A stretch of DNA of 9,850 bases from Methanobacteriota archaeon (GCA_023440975.1 JAEZRD010000063.1:1-9850), one strand, 5' to 3'. Numbered from the stretch's first letter, positions 1 through 6,990 are shown. Notes: generated by a model from the letters alone, not told the origin. Program-made: numbers and translations.

Positions 1-102
1 TATTAAATAATATCTTATATATTCAAAATACTATATTATTACTATATTTTAAAATATTAATAAACCAATTTTTAAACAAAATAAATATAATTACAAAAAA
101 AT

Positions 103-132
103 ATTAAAAAACCAAATAAATAGCTAAAAAAA
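103..132. repeat. Direct repeat copy 1 (30 bp)
   Basis: This copy matches 282-311 at 28 of 30 positions; the two differences are A to T at 116 and 120. The unit runs from ATTAAAAAACC through TAGCTA to a run of A. The base composition is simple, so part of the match could be drift among A-rich words, but the conserved CCAA and TAGCTA words make a true duplication more likely. Confidence 0.5.
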
Positions 133-281
133 TAAATGATTAATCATATACTTAGCTAAAATAAACATAGACAAAAATATATAATAATACTTATTAACAA
201 AAAAAGAATACCTATACTTTTAAACAAAAAAATAAAAAAAAATAAGCTAAATATTAAATTACAAAAAAAATATCAAAAACC

Positions 282-311
282 ATTAAAAAACCAATTAATT
301 AGCTAAAAAAA
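282..311. repeat. Direct repeat copy 2 (30 bp)
   Basis: Second copy of the unit at 103-132, 179 bp further on, with 28 of 30 bases identical. Similarity may extend to the left, since TTACAAAAAAA precedes both copies (91 and 259), but copy 2 has about 10 extra bases in between. Confidence 0.5.
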
Positions 312-336
312 AATTAACCAAACAACCAAAAGAACC

Positions 337-397
337 AAAAAAATTAAAAAAGTATTAAGGAATTTACACCAACACCCAATTTAATCCCTCAAAAAAA
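337..397 (-). terminator. Oligo-T terminator of the ten-gene cluster
   Basis: On the minus strand, just past the stop codon at 409, there is a T7 run (391-397), then after a G-rich stretch T6 (346-351) and T7 (337-343). No strong GC hairpin is visible. Archaeal RNA polymerase can terminate at oligo-T stretches alone, so this cluster of tracts is the probable end of the operon transcript, with further T tracts behind it as backup. Position is inferred from composition. Confidence 0.5.
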
Positions 398-408
398 CTA
401 CCCTCCAA

Positions 409-639
409 TTATTCTACATATAAATTTGTGTTAGTGTTTATAATCTCATATAAATCTTTAATATAATTTAATCTATTATCATAAACTTGTTTATAAAATC
501 GTTTAATAATTGATGCTTCTTCATCTGTAATCTCTGAGGATAACAAGAGTTTTTCAGTATGTTGTGATTCTAAAATACTATTATTCACACATTCAATTTT
601 ATCTAGGATTTCTTCTTTCTCATCTTCACTCATTACCAT
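409..639 (-). CDS. Small acidic helical protein of unknown function, last gene of cluster
   Basis: I do not recognise this 76-residue protein. It is charged, has no signal peptide or membrane segment, and looks almost entirely helical: residues 4-30 and 37-68 could form two amphipathic helices separated by a short turn near residues 33-38. It has a single Cys (residue 17) and ends in an Asn/Thr-rich tail. The start is supported by AGGGGA placed 6 nt before the ATG (646-651); a second ATG two codons in is possible. It lies 30 bp behind AKR A with no sign of its own promoter, so it is probably the last cistron of the operon. A helical-hairpin accessory or regulatory protein is possible, but nothing in the sequence identifies a function. 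Confidence 0.7.
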   Translation of the reverse strand: MVMSEDEKEEILDKIECVNNSILESQHTEKLLLSSEITDEEASIIKRFYKQVYDNRLNYIKDLYEIINTNTNLYVE

Positions 640-669
640 TTATATTCCCCTAAAAATAATTAATATTTA

Positions 670-1773
670 TTAATCAAATACTTCTGATACTTTCTTTAAA
701 TTCTCTATAACTTCTAAATTTTGAGGACAATGCTGCTGACACTCTCCACATTTATGACAATTTTTTGCAGGATTAAATGTTTCACTTAATTCATGGTATT
801 CTTGAATATTTGCAGGTAGCAATCCTAATATTAATTGATTATTATATAATTTGAAAAATTGGTTTATTGGAATATAATTTGGACAAGATTCTAAACAATA
901 CCCACAATATGTACATTCTATCATATTATAATCATCTTTTATTTTCAAACTTTCACCTATTATCTCTAACTCTTTATTATTTAATGGTTTGAAATTTTTC
1001 ATGTAACTTACATTATCAATCATTTGATTTAAATTACTCATACCACTTAGAACCATTTCAACATTAGGTAAAGATTTAGCAAAACGAATACCCCAACTAG
1101 CAACACTCAAATCAGGATTATAAGATTTAAACATTCCCTCAATTTCAGGTGAAACATTAACCAAAGATCCTCCACGTAAAGGTTCCATAACAATAATAGG
1201 AATATCATGCTTAACTGCAACCTCATGATTAAGACGAGAATGAACACTAGAACTATTCCAATCCTCATAATTCAATTGTAAAAGTACAAACTCCATCTCA
1301 GGATGCTCAGTTAAAATCTTATCCAACAAACGAGGCCCACCATGCATACTAAAACCAAGATGCTCAATAACACCCTCATCTTTCATACTATTTAAAAAAT
1401 TAAAAATATCTAATTTCTCTGATTTCTTATAATCATTAGTATTTAAATCATGATACATATAATAATCAAAATAATCCACACCTAAATTCTCAAGTGCTTG
1501 ATTAAAATAATCATTCACATCAGATTTCTTACTAATATAAAAAAGAGGAAGTTTATCAAGAATCTGATATTCTTCCCGTGGGTACCTATCCACTACAGCT
1601 TTTTTAAGAACTTTTTCACTATTTCCACTGTGATAAGCAATACTAGTATCAAAGTGTGTGAAACCATTATTTATAGCATAATCCACCATCTTGTTAACTT
1701 CTTCTTCATCAATACCCTTATTATTTTTTGGAAGTCTCATAAATCCAAAACCTAAATTATCCTTAAATAACAA
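670..1773 (-). CDS. Aldo/keto reductase with C-terminal 2[4Fe-4S] ferredoxin domain (AKR A)
   Basis: Cytoplasmic 367-residue oxidoreductase of the COG1453 type: an AKR TIM barrel (about 1-270) fused to a ferredoxin-like tail (about 280-355). The four residues of the AKR catalytic tetrad are present: Asp42 and Tyr47 in FDTSIAYHSGNSE, Lys74 in LDKLP and His108 in YHDLN. The tail carries two CX2CX2CX3CP motifs (Cys287/290/293/297 and 339/342/345/349), which should bind two [4Fe-4S] clusters. The family is expected to interconvert a carbonyl and an alcohol with NAD(P)H, possibly exchanging electrons with ferredoxin; the substrate is unknown. Translation starts at TTG, preceded by a near-perfect SD. 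The alignment MLFKDNLGFGFMRLP with the starts of the two paralogues supports this start. Codons in the middle of the gene are strongly T/G-ending, unlike the tail. It lies 54 bp behind AKR B and is probably in the same operon. Confidence 0.93.
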   Translation of the reverse strand: MLFKDNLGFGFMRLPKNNKGIDEEEVNKMVDYAINNGFTHFDTSIAYHSGNSEKVLKKAVVDRYPREEYQILDKLPLFYISKKSDVNDYFNQALENLGVDYFDYYMYHDLNTNDYKKSEKLDIFNFLNSMKDEGVIEHLGFSMHGGPRLLDKILTEHPEMEFVLLQLNYEDWNSSSVHSRLNHEVAVKHDIPIIVMEPLRGGSLVNVSPEIEGMFKSYNPDLSVASWGIRFAKSLPNVEMVLSGMSNLNQMIDNVSYMKNFKPLNNKELEIIGESLKIKDDYNMIECTYCGYCLESCPNYIPINQFFKLYNNQLILGLLPANIQEYHELSETFNPAKNCHKCGECQQHCPQNLEVIENLKKVSEVFD

Positions 1774-1781
1774 TTAAGACA

Positions 1782-1790
1782 CACCTCCTT
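1782..1790 (-). promoter_or_regulatory. Strong Shine-Dalgarno site fixing a TTG start
   Basis: On the minus strand the bases read AAGGAGGTG, an almost full match to the 16S rRNA 3' end, 8 nt before the TTG at 1773. No ATG lies between it and the conserved FGFMRLP motif, so the site decides the start of AKR A. The strong pairing probably makes up for the weak TTG codon. Confidence 0.85.
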
Positions 1791-1827
1791 TAAAAAATTT
1801 ATAATCTATTTCTTTTTAGAATGGGAA

Positions 1828-2946
1828 TTAATTACCTTCAAATTTTCCTGCTACCTTTTTCATATATTCAGGGATTTCTAATTTTTGAGTACAATACTCC
1901 ATGCATTCTCCACATTCCGTACAGTCTGAAGCTTTAGTATAAGCTTGTGCAAGTATATTATAATTAAATGTATTATTAAAGTTTGGTATTTGATGGTCAA
2001 AATTATAAAGATGGAAAAAATCAGGAATAGGAATACCTGAAGGACAATGTTCTACACAATATTTACAATAACTACAAGGTATAGGAATGTTTTCACGAAC
2101 TTTAGCACTAGCTACATGTAAAAGTTCAGTTTCATCATCAGTTAATGGTTTAAAATCAGTGAAAGTATTAACATTATCAATCATCTGATTCATACTATTC
2201 ATACCACTTAAAACAATTTCAACATTCTCTTGTGAAGCAGCAAAACGTAAAGCCCAATTAGCAGCACTAACATCAGGATTTGCATCTTTTAACATTTTAT
2301 CCACATCTTCAGGTAAATTAACAAGGGTTCCTCCTTTAATAGGTTCCATTACAAAAATGCTTAAACCATGTTCCACACAAATCTCATGACATTTACTAGC
2401 ACTTAACATTTCATCATCCCAATCAACATAATTTAATTGTAATTGCACAAAATCAAAGATATGATGTTCCTCCAATACCTTTTCTAAAACTTCAGGCTTA
2501 GCATGTAAACTGAAACCAATACGTTTAGCCTTACCTTCAACCTTAACTTTTTCAATAAAATCAAAAGTATTAGCATTCTCAGCTAAGGGTAACCATGCAT
2601 CATTAATATTATGGATGAAGAAATTATCAAAGTAATCCACACCACAACGCTCTAACATTTCATCAAAATATTTTTGATTATCCTCTTCATTAGTAAGTAA
2701 CCATGTAGGCATTTTATCAGCTATACGGAAACTTTCTCTAGGATAACGATCACTCACAGCCTTCTTGAAAGCTGCTTCAGATTGTCCATTATGGTATGCA
2801 TAAGATGTATCAAAGTAATTATAACCATGATCCATATAATAATCTACCATTTCATTTACTAATTCTTGATTAATACTTGATTCATCCTTTTCATCAAGTA
2901 AAGGTAATCTCATTAATCCAAATCCAAAAACTTCTTTTTCATCCAT
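1828..2946 (-). CDS. Aldo/keto reductase with C-terminal 2[4Fe-4S] ferredoxin domain (AKR B)
   Basis: Cytoplasmic 372-residue paralogue of AKR A and C. The AKR barrel carries the full tetrad: Asp46 and Tyr51 in FDTSYAYHNGQSE, Lys78 in ADKMP and His112 in IHNIN. The ferredoxin tail has Cys291/294/297/301 and Cys342/345/348/352. In the second motif the usual Pro after the last Cys is Thr (CMEYCTQ), a minor departure that may tune the cluster, while all eight ligands remain. The reading frame stays open to an ATG at 3006, but that would overlap the upstream MFS gene by 44 bp. The ATG at 2946 has GGAGAGGA 6 nt before it, leaves a 16-bp gap, and gives an N-terminus (MDEKEVFGFGLMRLP) that lines up with the paralogues. 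Expected to be an NAD(P)H-dependent carbonyl/alcohol oxidoreductase of unknown substrate, co-transcribed with the transporter before it. Confidence 0.93.
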   Translation of the reverse strand: MDEKEVFGFGLMRLPLLDEKDESSINQELVNEMVDYYMDHGYNYFDTSYAYHNGQSEAAFKKAVSDRYPRESFRIADKMPTWLLTNEEDNQKYFDEMLERCGVDYFDNFFIHNINDAWLPLAENANTFDFIEKVKVEGKAKRIGFSLHAKPEVLEKVLEEHHIFDFVQLQLNYVDWDDEMLSASKCHEICVEHGLSIFVMEPIKGGTLVNLPEDVDKMLKDANPDVSAANWALRFAASQENVEIVLSGMNSMNQMIDNVNTFTDFKPLTDDETELLHVASAKVRENIPIPCSYCKYCVEHCPSGIPIPDFFHLYNFDHQIPNFNNTFNYNILAQAYTKASDCTECGECMEYCTQKLEIPEYMKKVAGKFEGN

Positions 2947-2952
2947 TTTCAA

Positions 2953-2960
2953 TCCTCTCC
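2953..2960 (-). promoter_or_regulatory. Shine-Dalgarno site deciding the AKR B start
   Basis: GGAGAGGA on the minus strand, 6 nt before the ATG at 2946 and inside the 16-bp gap after the MFS stop codon. It favours this start over the ATG at 3006 in the upstream gene's coding sequence. Confidence 0.8.
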
Positions 2961-2962
2961 AA

Positions 2963-4168
2963 TTATATTTTTTCACTATCTTCATAAGAAATTTTAAATG
3001 TACCAATTAAAGTTATCACACATGTTATTATAACAAAACAACAATATCCAATTGCAATAGTTAATAATGGAATATTATTTGCAATTTGCCCTACAACAAG
3101 GTTAACAATTGCAGTTCCACCATAGGAAATTAAATAAATTGTAGATAAAACACCTGCTCTGTCAGTTTGACTTGTACGTTCAAGCATTGCATTCATTATA
3201 GAAGTGAAACTTAATCCAATAAACATTGCACTAATAATATTAAATATTAAAAACGGCACCACAAGAGAATATTTCAGAGAAACAATAATCAATACCATAG
3301 ATATTGCAAAACCAACCATTCCCACTCTTTCACCATTAAAAGATTTAAACTTATCAACAAGAGAACTACCAACAATTTGAGGAGCCATTAAACTAGCAAA
3401 AATAGCAACACCTAACAATTTATTAGAAACACCAAATTGCTCAATACTCATAGTTGCACTGAAAGCCTGATAAAAACCACCAACAGCCCAAGTACCAATA
3501 AATATAGCAGCAGCAATAGGTATGAATCTTTTAATATTAGTCGGAACTTTAATTTGAGGCTTCATAGATTTAAATGCACCTTTTTTAGGCTTAACAGTTT
3601 CCTTACCAGAAAATATTAACAATGCACAAATTATGAAAGTTAAAATCCATATTACAAATATGGTTGATATTAAATCAGGATTAAGTTCAACTAATGCACT
3701 ACCACCAAAAACTCCAATAGATAATCCAATCATTGTTGCACTACTAGTAACTATTGCACCTAAACTAGATTTATCATCAGATGCAGTATCTACAATATAT
3801 GCTGCAACACAACTACTAGCCAATCCGCAAGATAAACCTTGTAAAAGTCTACCAATTAAAAATATTGTAGCATTATTTATGATTATAAAACTAAAACAGC
3901 CTAAAATAGCTAAAATTATTGTAATTAATATTGTTTTATGTCTACCAATATAATCAGATAATCTTCCAAACATTAAAAGTGAAATTACAGTTCCTATAAA
4001 ATAGAAAACTGCACTCATAGATAAAATATTCTTTGTAATTCCAAACATGCTTTGATACATTGCATAAAGAGGAATAGGTGAAGATGAAGCAGCATAGATA
4101 AGAATCATTGTAATTGAAGCTCCAATAAACCCAATTTTACGTTTTAAATCCTCTTTATCTTTTTGCAT
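2963..4168 (-). CDS. MFS transporter, 12 membrane segments
   Basis: Inner-membrane carrier of 401 residues, the normal length for the major facilitator superfamily. Twelve hydrophobic segments can be seen (roughly 11-33, 47-69, 79-97, 99-121, 137-160, 168-187, 215-235, 248-268, 280-298, 303-325, 338-360, 366-391), with a basic central loop at 189-214. The signature motif A between segments 2 and 3 is well kept (GRLSDYIGRHK, residues 68-78), and GRLLQG (106-111) fits segment 4. Family members use the proton gradient to move drugs, sugars or organic acids; the substrate cannot be read from the sequence. The gene sits between two ferredoxin-AKR genes, 43 bp after AKR C and 16 bp before AKR B, which suggests it moves their substrate or product. 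A GGAG lies 10 nt before the ATG. Specific assignment to efflux rather than uptake is uncertain. Confidence 0.9.
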   Translation of the reverse strand: MQKDKEDLKRKIGFIGASITMILIYAASSSPIPLYAMYQSMFGITKNILSMSAVFYFIGTVISLLMFGRLSDYIGRHKTILITIILAILGCFSFIIINNATIFLIGRLLQGLSCGLASSCVAAYIVDTASDDKSSLGAIVTSSATMIGLSIGVFGGSALVELNPDLISTIFVIWILTFIICALLIFSGKETVKPKKGAFKSMKPQIKVPTNIKRFIPIAAAIFIGTWAVGGFYQAFSATMSIEQFGVSNKLLGVAIFASLMAPQIVGSSLVDKFKSFNGERVGMVGFAISMVLIIVSLKYSLVVPFLIFNIISAMFIGLSFTSIMNAMLERTSQTDRAGVLSTIYLISYGGTAIVNLVVGQIANNIPLLTIAIGYCCFVIITCVITLIGTFKISYEDSEKI

Positions 4169-4211
4169 TTTATTTTTTCTCCAAAAAAATTTTTAAACTT
4201 CTTTTTTTTAT

Positions 4212-5351
4212 TTAAAATTCGTTCATAGTTTTTTCTAAACGATCATATACATCTTCCATGAAAGTTGGAATATCCAAGTGTTGTGGACATTTACTAACAC
4301 AAGCTTCACATTGTGTACACTCAGAAGCCATACCAACACCTTCAGTTAAAGCATAAGTACGATAATATACTTGTTGAGCTGAGAATTGTTCAAAACCTAA
4401 CTCTTTTTCATTATTAAATAATTCAAAATAAGTTGGAATAGGAATATTCATAGGACATTCTTCAATACAATAATTACACTTAGTACATGGAATAGCATTA
4501 TTATTATTTAAAATCTCAACAACTTTTTCAATGATTTTTAATTCATCATCATTTAAAGGTTCAATATCCTCCATAATATTAAGGTTTTCATCCATTTGTT
4601 CAAGAGTACTTGCACCGGTTAAGATTCTTTCAACATTATCTAATCCTACAAGGAAACGTAAAGCCCAAGAAACAATTGGAGCATCAGGATTATAATTTTT
4701 CAATAATTCTTTAGCTTCATCTGGAATATTAATTATGGTTCCACCTTTAAAAGGTTCCATTACTATAACTGGAACGTTATGTTTCACACATACTTCATAA
4801 CATTCTCTAGATTGTATACTTTCATTCTCCCAATCAAGATAATTGATTTGTAATTGTACAAATTCAACTTCAGGATGTTCTGTTAAAACTTCATCTAATA
4901 ATTTAGCATCATCGTGGTAACTGAATCCAATTTTACGAATTTTACCTTCATCTTTCATTTTCTTTATAAATCCAAAGGAATCAATTTCATCCCAAGCATT
5001 CCGAGTCCAATTACTTAAATTATGTAAAAGGTAATAATCGAAATATTCAACTCCACATTTTTCTAATTGTTCATTGAATATTGGTTCCATTTGATCTGCA
5101 CTTTGAATAGCAAATGTTGGTAATTTATCAGCTATAAAAAAGCTATCACGAGGATAACGTTTAACTATTGCCTCTTTCACAGCTTCTTCACTAGCACCCA
5201 TATGATAAGGATAAGCTGTATCAAAGTAATTATATCCTTTATCCATAAATGCATCTACCATTTTCTTAAATTGATCCATATCTATATTTGTATAATCGTC
5301 ATTAATGACTGGTAATCTCATTAATCCGAATCCTAATATATTATCATTCAT
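4212..5351 (-). CDS. Aldo/keto reductase with C-terminal 2[4Fe-4S] ferredoxin domain (AKR C)
   Basis: Cytoplasmic 379-residue paralogue and the first of the three AKR genes in transcription order. The tetrad is complete: Asp44 and Tyr49 in FDTAYPYHMGASE, Lys76 in ADKLP and His110 in LLHNLS. The tail has CTKCNYCIEECP (Cys289/292/295/299) and CTQCEACVSKCP (Cys345/348/351/355), and the spacing between the two motifs is about 4 residues longer than in the paralogues. The cofactor-side loop reads LTGASTLEQMDEN, where AKR A and B have LSGMSNLNQMIDN and LSGMNSMNQMIDN, so this copy may differ in substrate or nucleotide handling. The start has GGGAGA 9 nt before the ATG. It follows the degenerate acetyltransferase by 30 bp. 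Expected reaction: reduction of a carbonyl, or the reverse, with NAD(P)H and perhaps ferredoxin; the substrate is unknown. Confidence 0.93.
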   Translation of the reverse strand: MNDNILGFGLMRLPVINDDYTNIDMDQFKKMVDAFMDKGYNYFDTAYPYHMGASEEAVKEAIVKRYPRDSFFIADKLPTFAIQSADQMEPIFNEQLEKCGVEYFDYYLLHNLSNWTRNAWDEIDSFGFIKKMKDEGKIRKIGFSYHDDAKLLDEVLTEHPEVEFVQLQINYLDWENESIQSRECYEVCVKHNVPVIVMEPFKGGTIINIPDEAKELLKNYNPDAPIVSWALRFLVGLDNVERILTGASTLEQMDENLNIMEDIEPLNDDELKIIEKVVEILNNNNAIPCTKCNYCIEECPMNIPIPTYFELFNNEKELGFEQFSAQQVYYRTYALTEGVGMASECTQCEACVSKCPQHLDIPTFMEDVYDRLEKTMNEF

Positions 5352-5381
5352 TTTAATTAATCTCCCTTAAAAAAGTTTTTT

Positions 5382-5909
5382 TTATATTATTTTTGCAGGT
5401 ATGCCATTTACCATACTATAATCAGGTAAGTCTTCAGTAACAACACTACCTTCTAAGATTGTACTGTTTGCACCAATATGAACTCCTGGTAAAATAGTAC
5501 TTCCTGCTTTAATTGTTACATTATCTCCAATTATAATTTTATCATTTTCATTATTGGTTATTAAATTAACCTTATCTTCAAATTTAACATTCTCTCCAAT
5601 GTTTATTTCAGGAATATTGTATAATTTATAATTATTATTCACGAATAAATCTGTTCCTGTTTTTATTTTATTTCCTTTATTAGTTTGGAACTTTCTAAAA
5701 ACATAAACATTATTAGTTGATTTATTAATTTCGTAACCTGTTAAGCCATTGAAGATATTGTTTATTTTTTTATAATCTTTACATGTTGCATTATATTCTA
5801 ACAGGTTACATAAGTCTGAATTTACTTCATTTTCTTCAGTTTTTTTGAAGTTAAAAATATGGGGAGTGTTTATTTTATCAAATATATCTTCATGTGCTTC
5901 TATTATCAT
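5382..5909 (-). CDS. Degenerate LacA/Maa-like left-handed beta-helix protein, probably catalytically inactive
   Basis: A 175-residue relative of the acetyltransferase encoded just upstream. The hexapeptide-repeat fold is still readable (INIGENV about 102-108, IIIGDNVTIKAGSTILPGV 125-143, then IGANSTILEGSVVTEDLPDYS and GIPAKII at the end), and TGYEI (57-61) matches the end of the N-terminal Mac-type domain. The active site is not kept. The segment carrying the catalytic His in the neighbour (ITENHHTNP) is replaced by ITNNENDK, about 11 residues are missing from the acceptor loop, and the neighbour's Asp93 and His87 positions are Asn here. The N-terminal 50 residues are divergent. The frame is intact, so this is not an obvious pseudogene. 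It may form mixed trimers with its neighbour or act as a scaffold or regulator. A weak SD (GTGAT) lies 5 nt before the ATG; the gap to the upstream gene is 25 bp. Confidence 0.8.
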   Translation of the reverse strand: MIIEAHEDIFDKINTPHIFNFKKTEENEVNSDLCNLLEYNATCKDYKKINNIFNGLTGYEINKSTNNVYVFRKFQTNKGNKIKTGTDLFVNNNYKLYNIPEINIGENVKFEDKVNLITNNENDKIIIGDNVTIKAGSTILPGVHIGANSTILEGSVVTEDLPDYSMVNGIPAKII

Positions 5910-5934
5910 TTTAAATCACTACAAAATATTTTTT

Positions 5935-6489
5935 TTATAATTCTTTAACTACTTTTGCTGGAACTCCAGCTACAATTCTATTTGCAGGTACATCCTTTGT
6001 AACAACCGCACCTGCTGCTATTATACTATTATCTCCAATATGAGTGTTTGCAAGAATTGTAGCTGAGGCTCCAATCCAAACATTTTCCCCAATAACTATT
6101 GGTTCAGATTTTAAAAATCTTCTCTTGTTGGGGTTTGTGTGATGATTTTCTGTTATTAAACTTACTTTAGGGCCTATTTTAGTGTTATTTCCAATGGTGA
6201 TTCCACCACGATCCATGAATGTGCAGTCATGGTTGACAAATACATGTTTGCCGAATTTAGTCTTTTTACCATAGTCAGTGTAGAATGGTTGCCAAATTTC
6301 AACAGTTTCATCAAGCTCGTAACCGAATAATTGATTGAAAAGGTCACGAACTTTAACTTCATCATAAGGGGTGCTGTTTAATTGGCTGGTTATTAATCTT
6401 GCTTCATCAATTAAATCTCTGATTTTATAATAGTCAGGTTCATCAACACTAACATACTCACCATTAGCTTCTTTATCAAAAATACTCAT
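5935..6489 (-). CDS. Maltose/galactoside-type O-acetyltransferase (LacA/Maa/NodL family)
   Basis: Cytoplasmic 184-residue acetyltransferase expected to move acetyl from acetyl-CoA to a hydroxyl of a sugar or similar acceptor. The N-terminal Mac domain (about 1-60) is followed by a left-handed beta-helix of hexapeptide repeats (ITIGNNTKIGPKV, IVIGENVWIGASATIL, IGDNSIIAAGAVVTKDVP) and the usual C-terminal VAGVPAKVV. PFYTDYGK (68-75), VNHDCTFMD (85-93) and ITENHHTNP (112-120) match conserved positions of the family, with His116 aligned to the catalytic His of LacA. Members act as trimers with active sites between subunits. The gene starts 12 bp after the marR-like stop codon, and its SD (AGGA) overlaps that TAG stop, which suggests coupled translation. 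In this operon the acceptor could be a xenobiotic glycoside or alcohol, by analogy with the proposed detoxifying role of LacA; that is inference. Confidence 0.92.
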   Translation of the reverse strand: MSIFDKEANGEYVSVDEPDYYKIRDLIDEARLITSQLNSTPYDEVKVRDLFNQLFGYELDETVEIWQPFYTDYGKKTKFGKHVFVNHDCTFMDRGGITIGNNTKIGPKVSLITENHHTNPNKRRFLKSEPIVIGENVWIGASATILANTHIGDNSIIAAGAVVTKDVPANRIVAGVPAKVVKEL

Positions 6490-6501
6490 AAATATGGATT
6501 C

Positions 6502-6990
6502 CTACTTTTCTAACTTACAACAATTTTCATCTTTAAAATCTTCAGTTAATTTAATAGATTTATTCAATATTTTTTTCACATAATCTTGAAACACATCACG
6601 AGGAATATCAATGTTTTCATACACGAATTCTTCCCACTCATCATCTTTTTGTTTTAAGAAAGTAGCAATTTCACTACCTTTATCAGTTAATGTGATAATA
6701 TTACTTCTACGATTATCAGGATCTTGTTCACGTTTAACTAACCCTTTTTTCTCTAACTTTTTAAGAGTACGTGAAACTCCACATTTATCTACTTGGAATA
6801 ATTTAGCAATTTCATCTTGATTAAAATTCTCTTTATAATTTAAAATAACTAAATAAGGATATTGTCCAAGTGTAACATCTAAACTATCAGCATAATGTTC
6901 AAGATAAATCTTATGAGAACGATTAATAGCCCATAAGTGACCACTAAGGTTAAATCTATGTTTTTCAATTTTATCGTTTATTTCTACCAT
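6502..6990 (-). CDS. MarR-family transcriptional repressor
   Basis: A 162-residue winged-helix DNA-binding protein with the typical MarR length and layout: N-terminal dimerisation helix (about 8-36), DNA-binding domain (about 55-105) and C-terminal dimerisation helices (about 108-150). FNQDEIAKLFQVDKCGVSRTLKKLEKKGLV (as helix-turn-helix, 57-85) and the wing DPDNRRSNIITLTDKG (90-105) carry the family signature. Such proteins bind palindromic operators as dimers and are released by phenolic compounds, other small ligands or Cys oxidation. Cys70 sits next to the recognition helix and a Cys pair (157-158) lies near the C-terminus, so redox sensing is possible. As the third gene of the cluster it probably represses the cluster promoter at about 8812 through the palindromes there. 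GGAG lies 10 nt before the ATG. The 55-bp gap upstream is A-rich on the coding strand, with no terminator. Confidence 0.93.
   Translation of the reverse strand: MVEINDKIEKHRFNLSGHLWAINRSHKIYLEHYADSLDVTLGQYPYLVILNYKENFNQDEIAKLFQVDKCGVSRTLKKLEKKGLVKREQDPDNRRSNIITLTDKGSEIATFLKQKDDEWEEFVYENIDIPRDVFQDYVKKILNKSIKLTEDFKDENCCKLEK

Larger units (their letters stand above)
1..408. other. Gene-free A/C-rich, G-poor region
   Basis: I see no credible open reading frame on either strand. By eye the plus strand holds about 11 G against about 54 C, so GC is near 16% and strongly skewed. It contains a 30-bp imperfect direct repeat (103-132 and 282-311), four copies of AGCTAAA (122, 154, 245, 301), a perfect 12-bp palindrome ATGATTAATCAT (136-147) and many A runs of seven or more (for example 226-232, 234-242, 263-270, 305-313, 337-343, 391-397). 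Read on the minus strand, these are serial oligo-T tracts downstream of the last gene of the operon, fitting archaeal transcription termination. A small RNA cannot be excluded. Confidence 0.7.

Noticed and set aside
91..313. CRISPR array
   Set aside because: There are only two copies of an AT-only-like repeat, with a 149-bp gap and no regular spacers.
1797..1806. Internal promoter (TTATAAATTT) before AKR A
   Set aside because: Initiation 25 nt downstream would fall at the SD or start codon, leaving no usable leader.
2947..3006. Twenty-residue N-terminal extension of AKR B (ATG at 3006)
   Set aside because: It would overlap the MFS gene by 44 bp, has no SD, and does not align with the paralogues. 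The ATG at 2946 has a good SD.
3437..3953. Plus-strand open frames within the MFS gene (and similar ones at 1498-1755, 6611-6820, 7128-7436, 7974-8216, 8259-8727)
   Set aside because: They are antisense to genes with clear family motifs, lack SD sites, and have no recognisable protein features.
6174..6365. Minus-strand 63-codon frame inside the acetyltransferase
   Set aside because: It is out of frame with a gene whose family motifs run right through this stretch; no SD.
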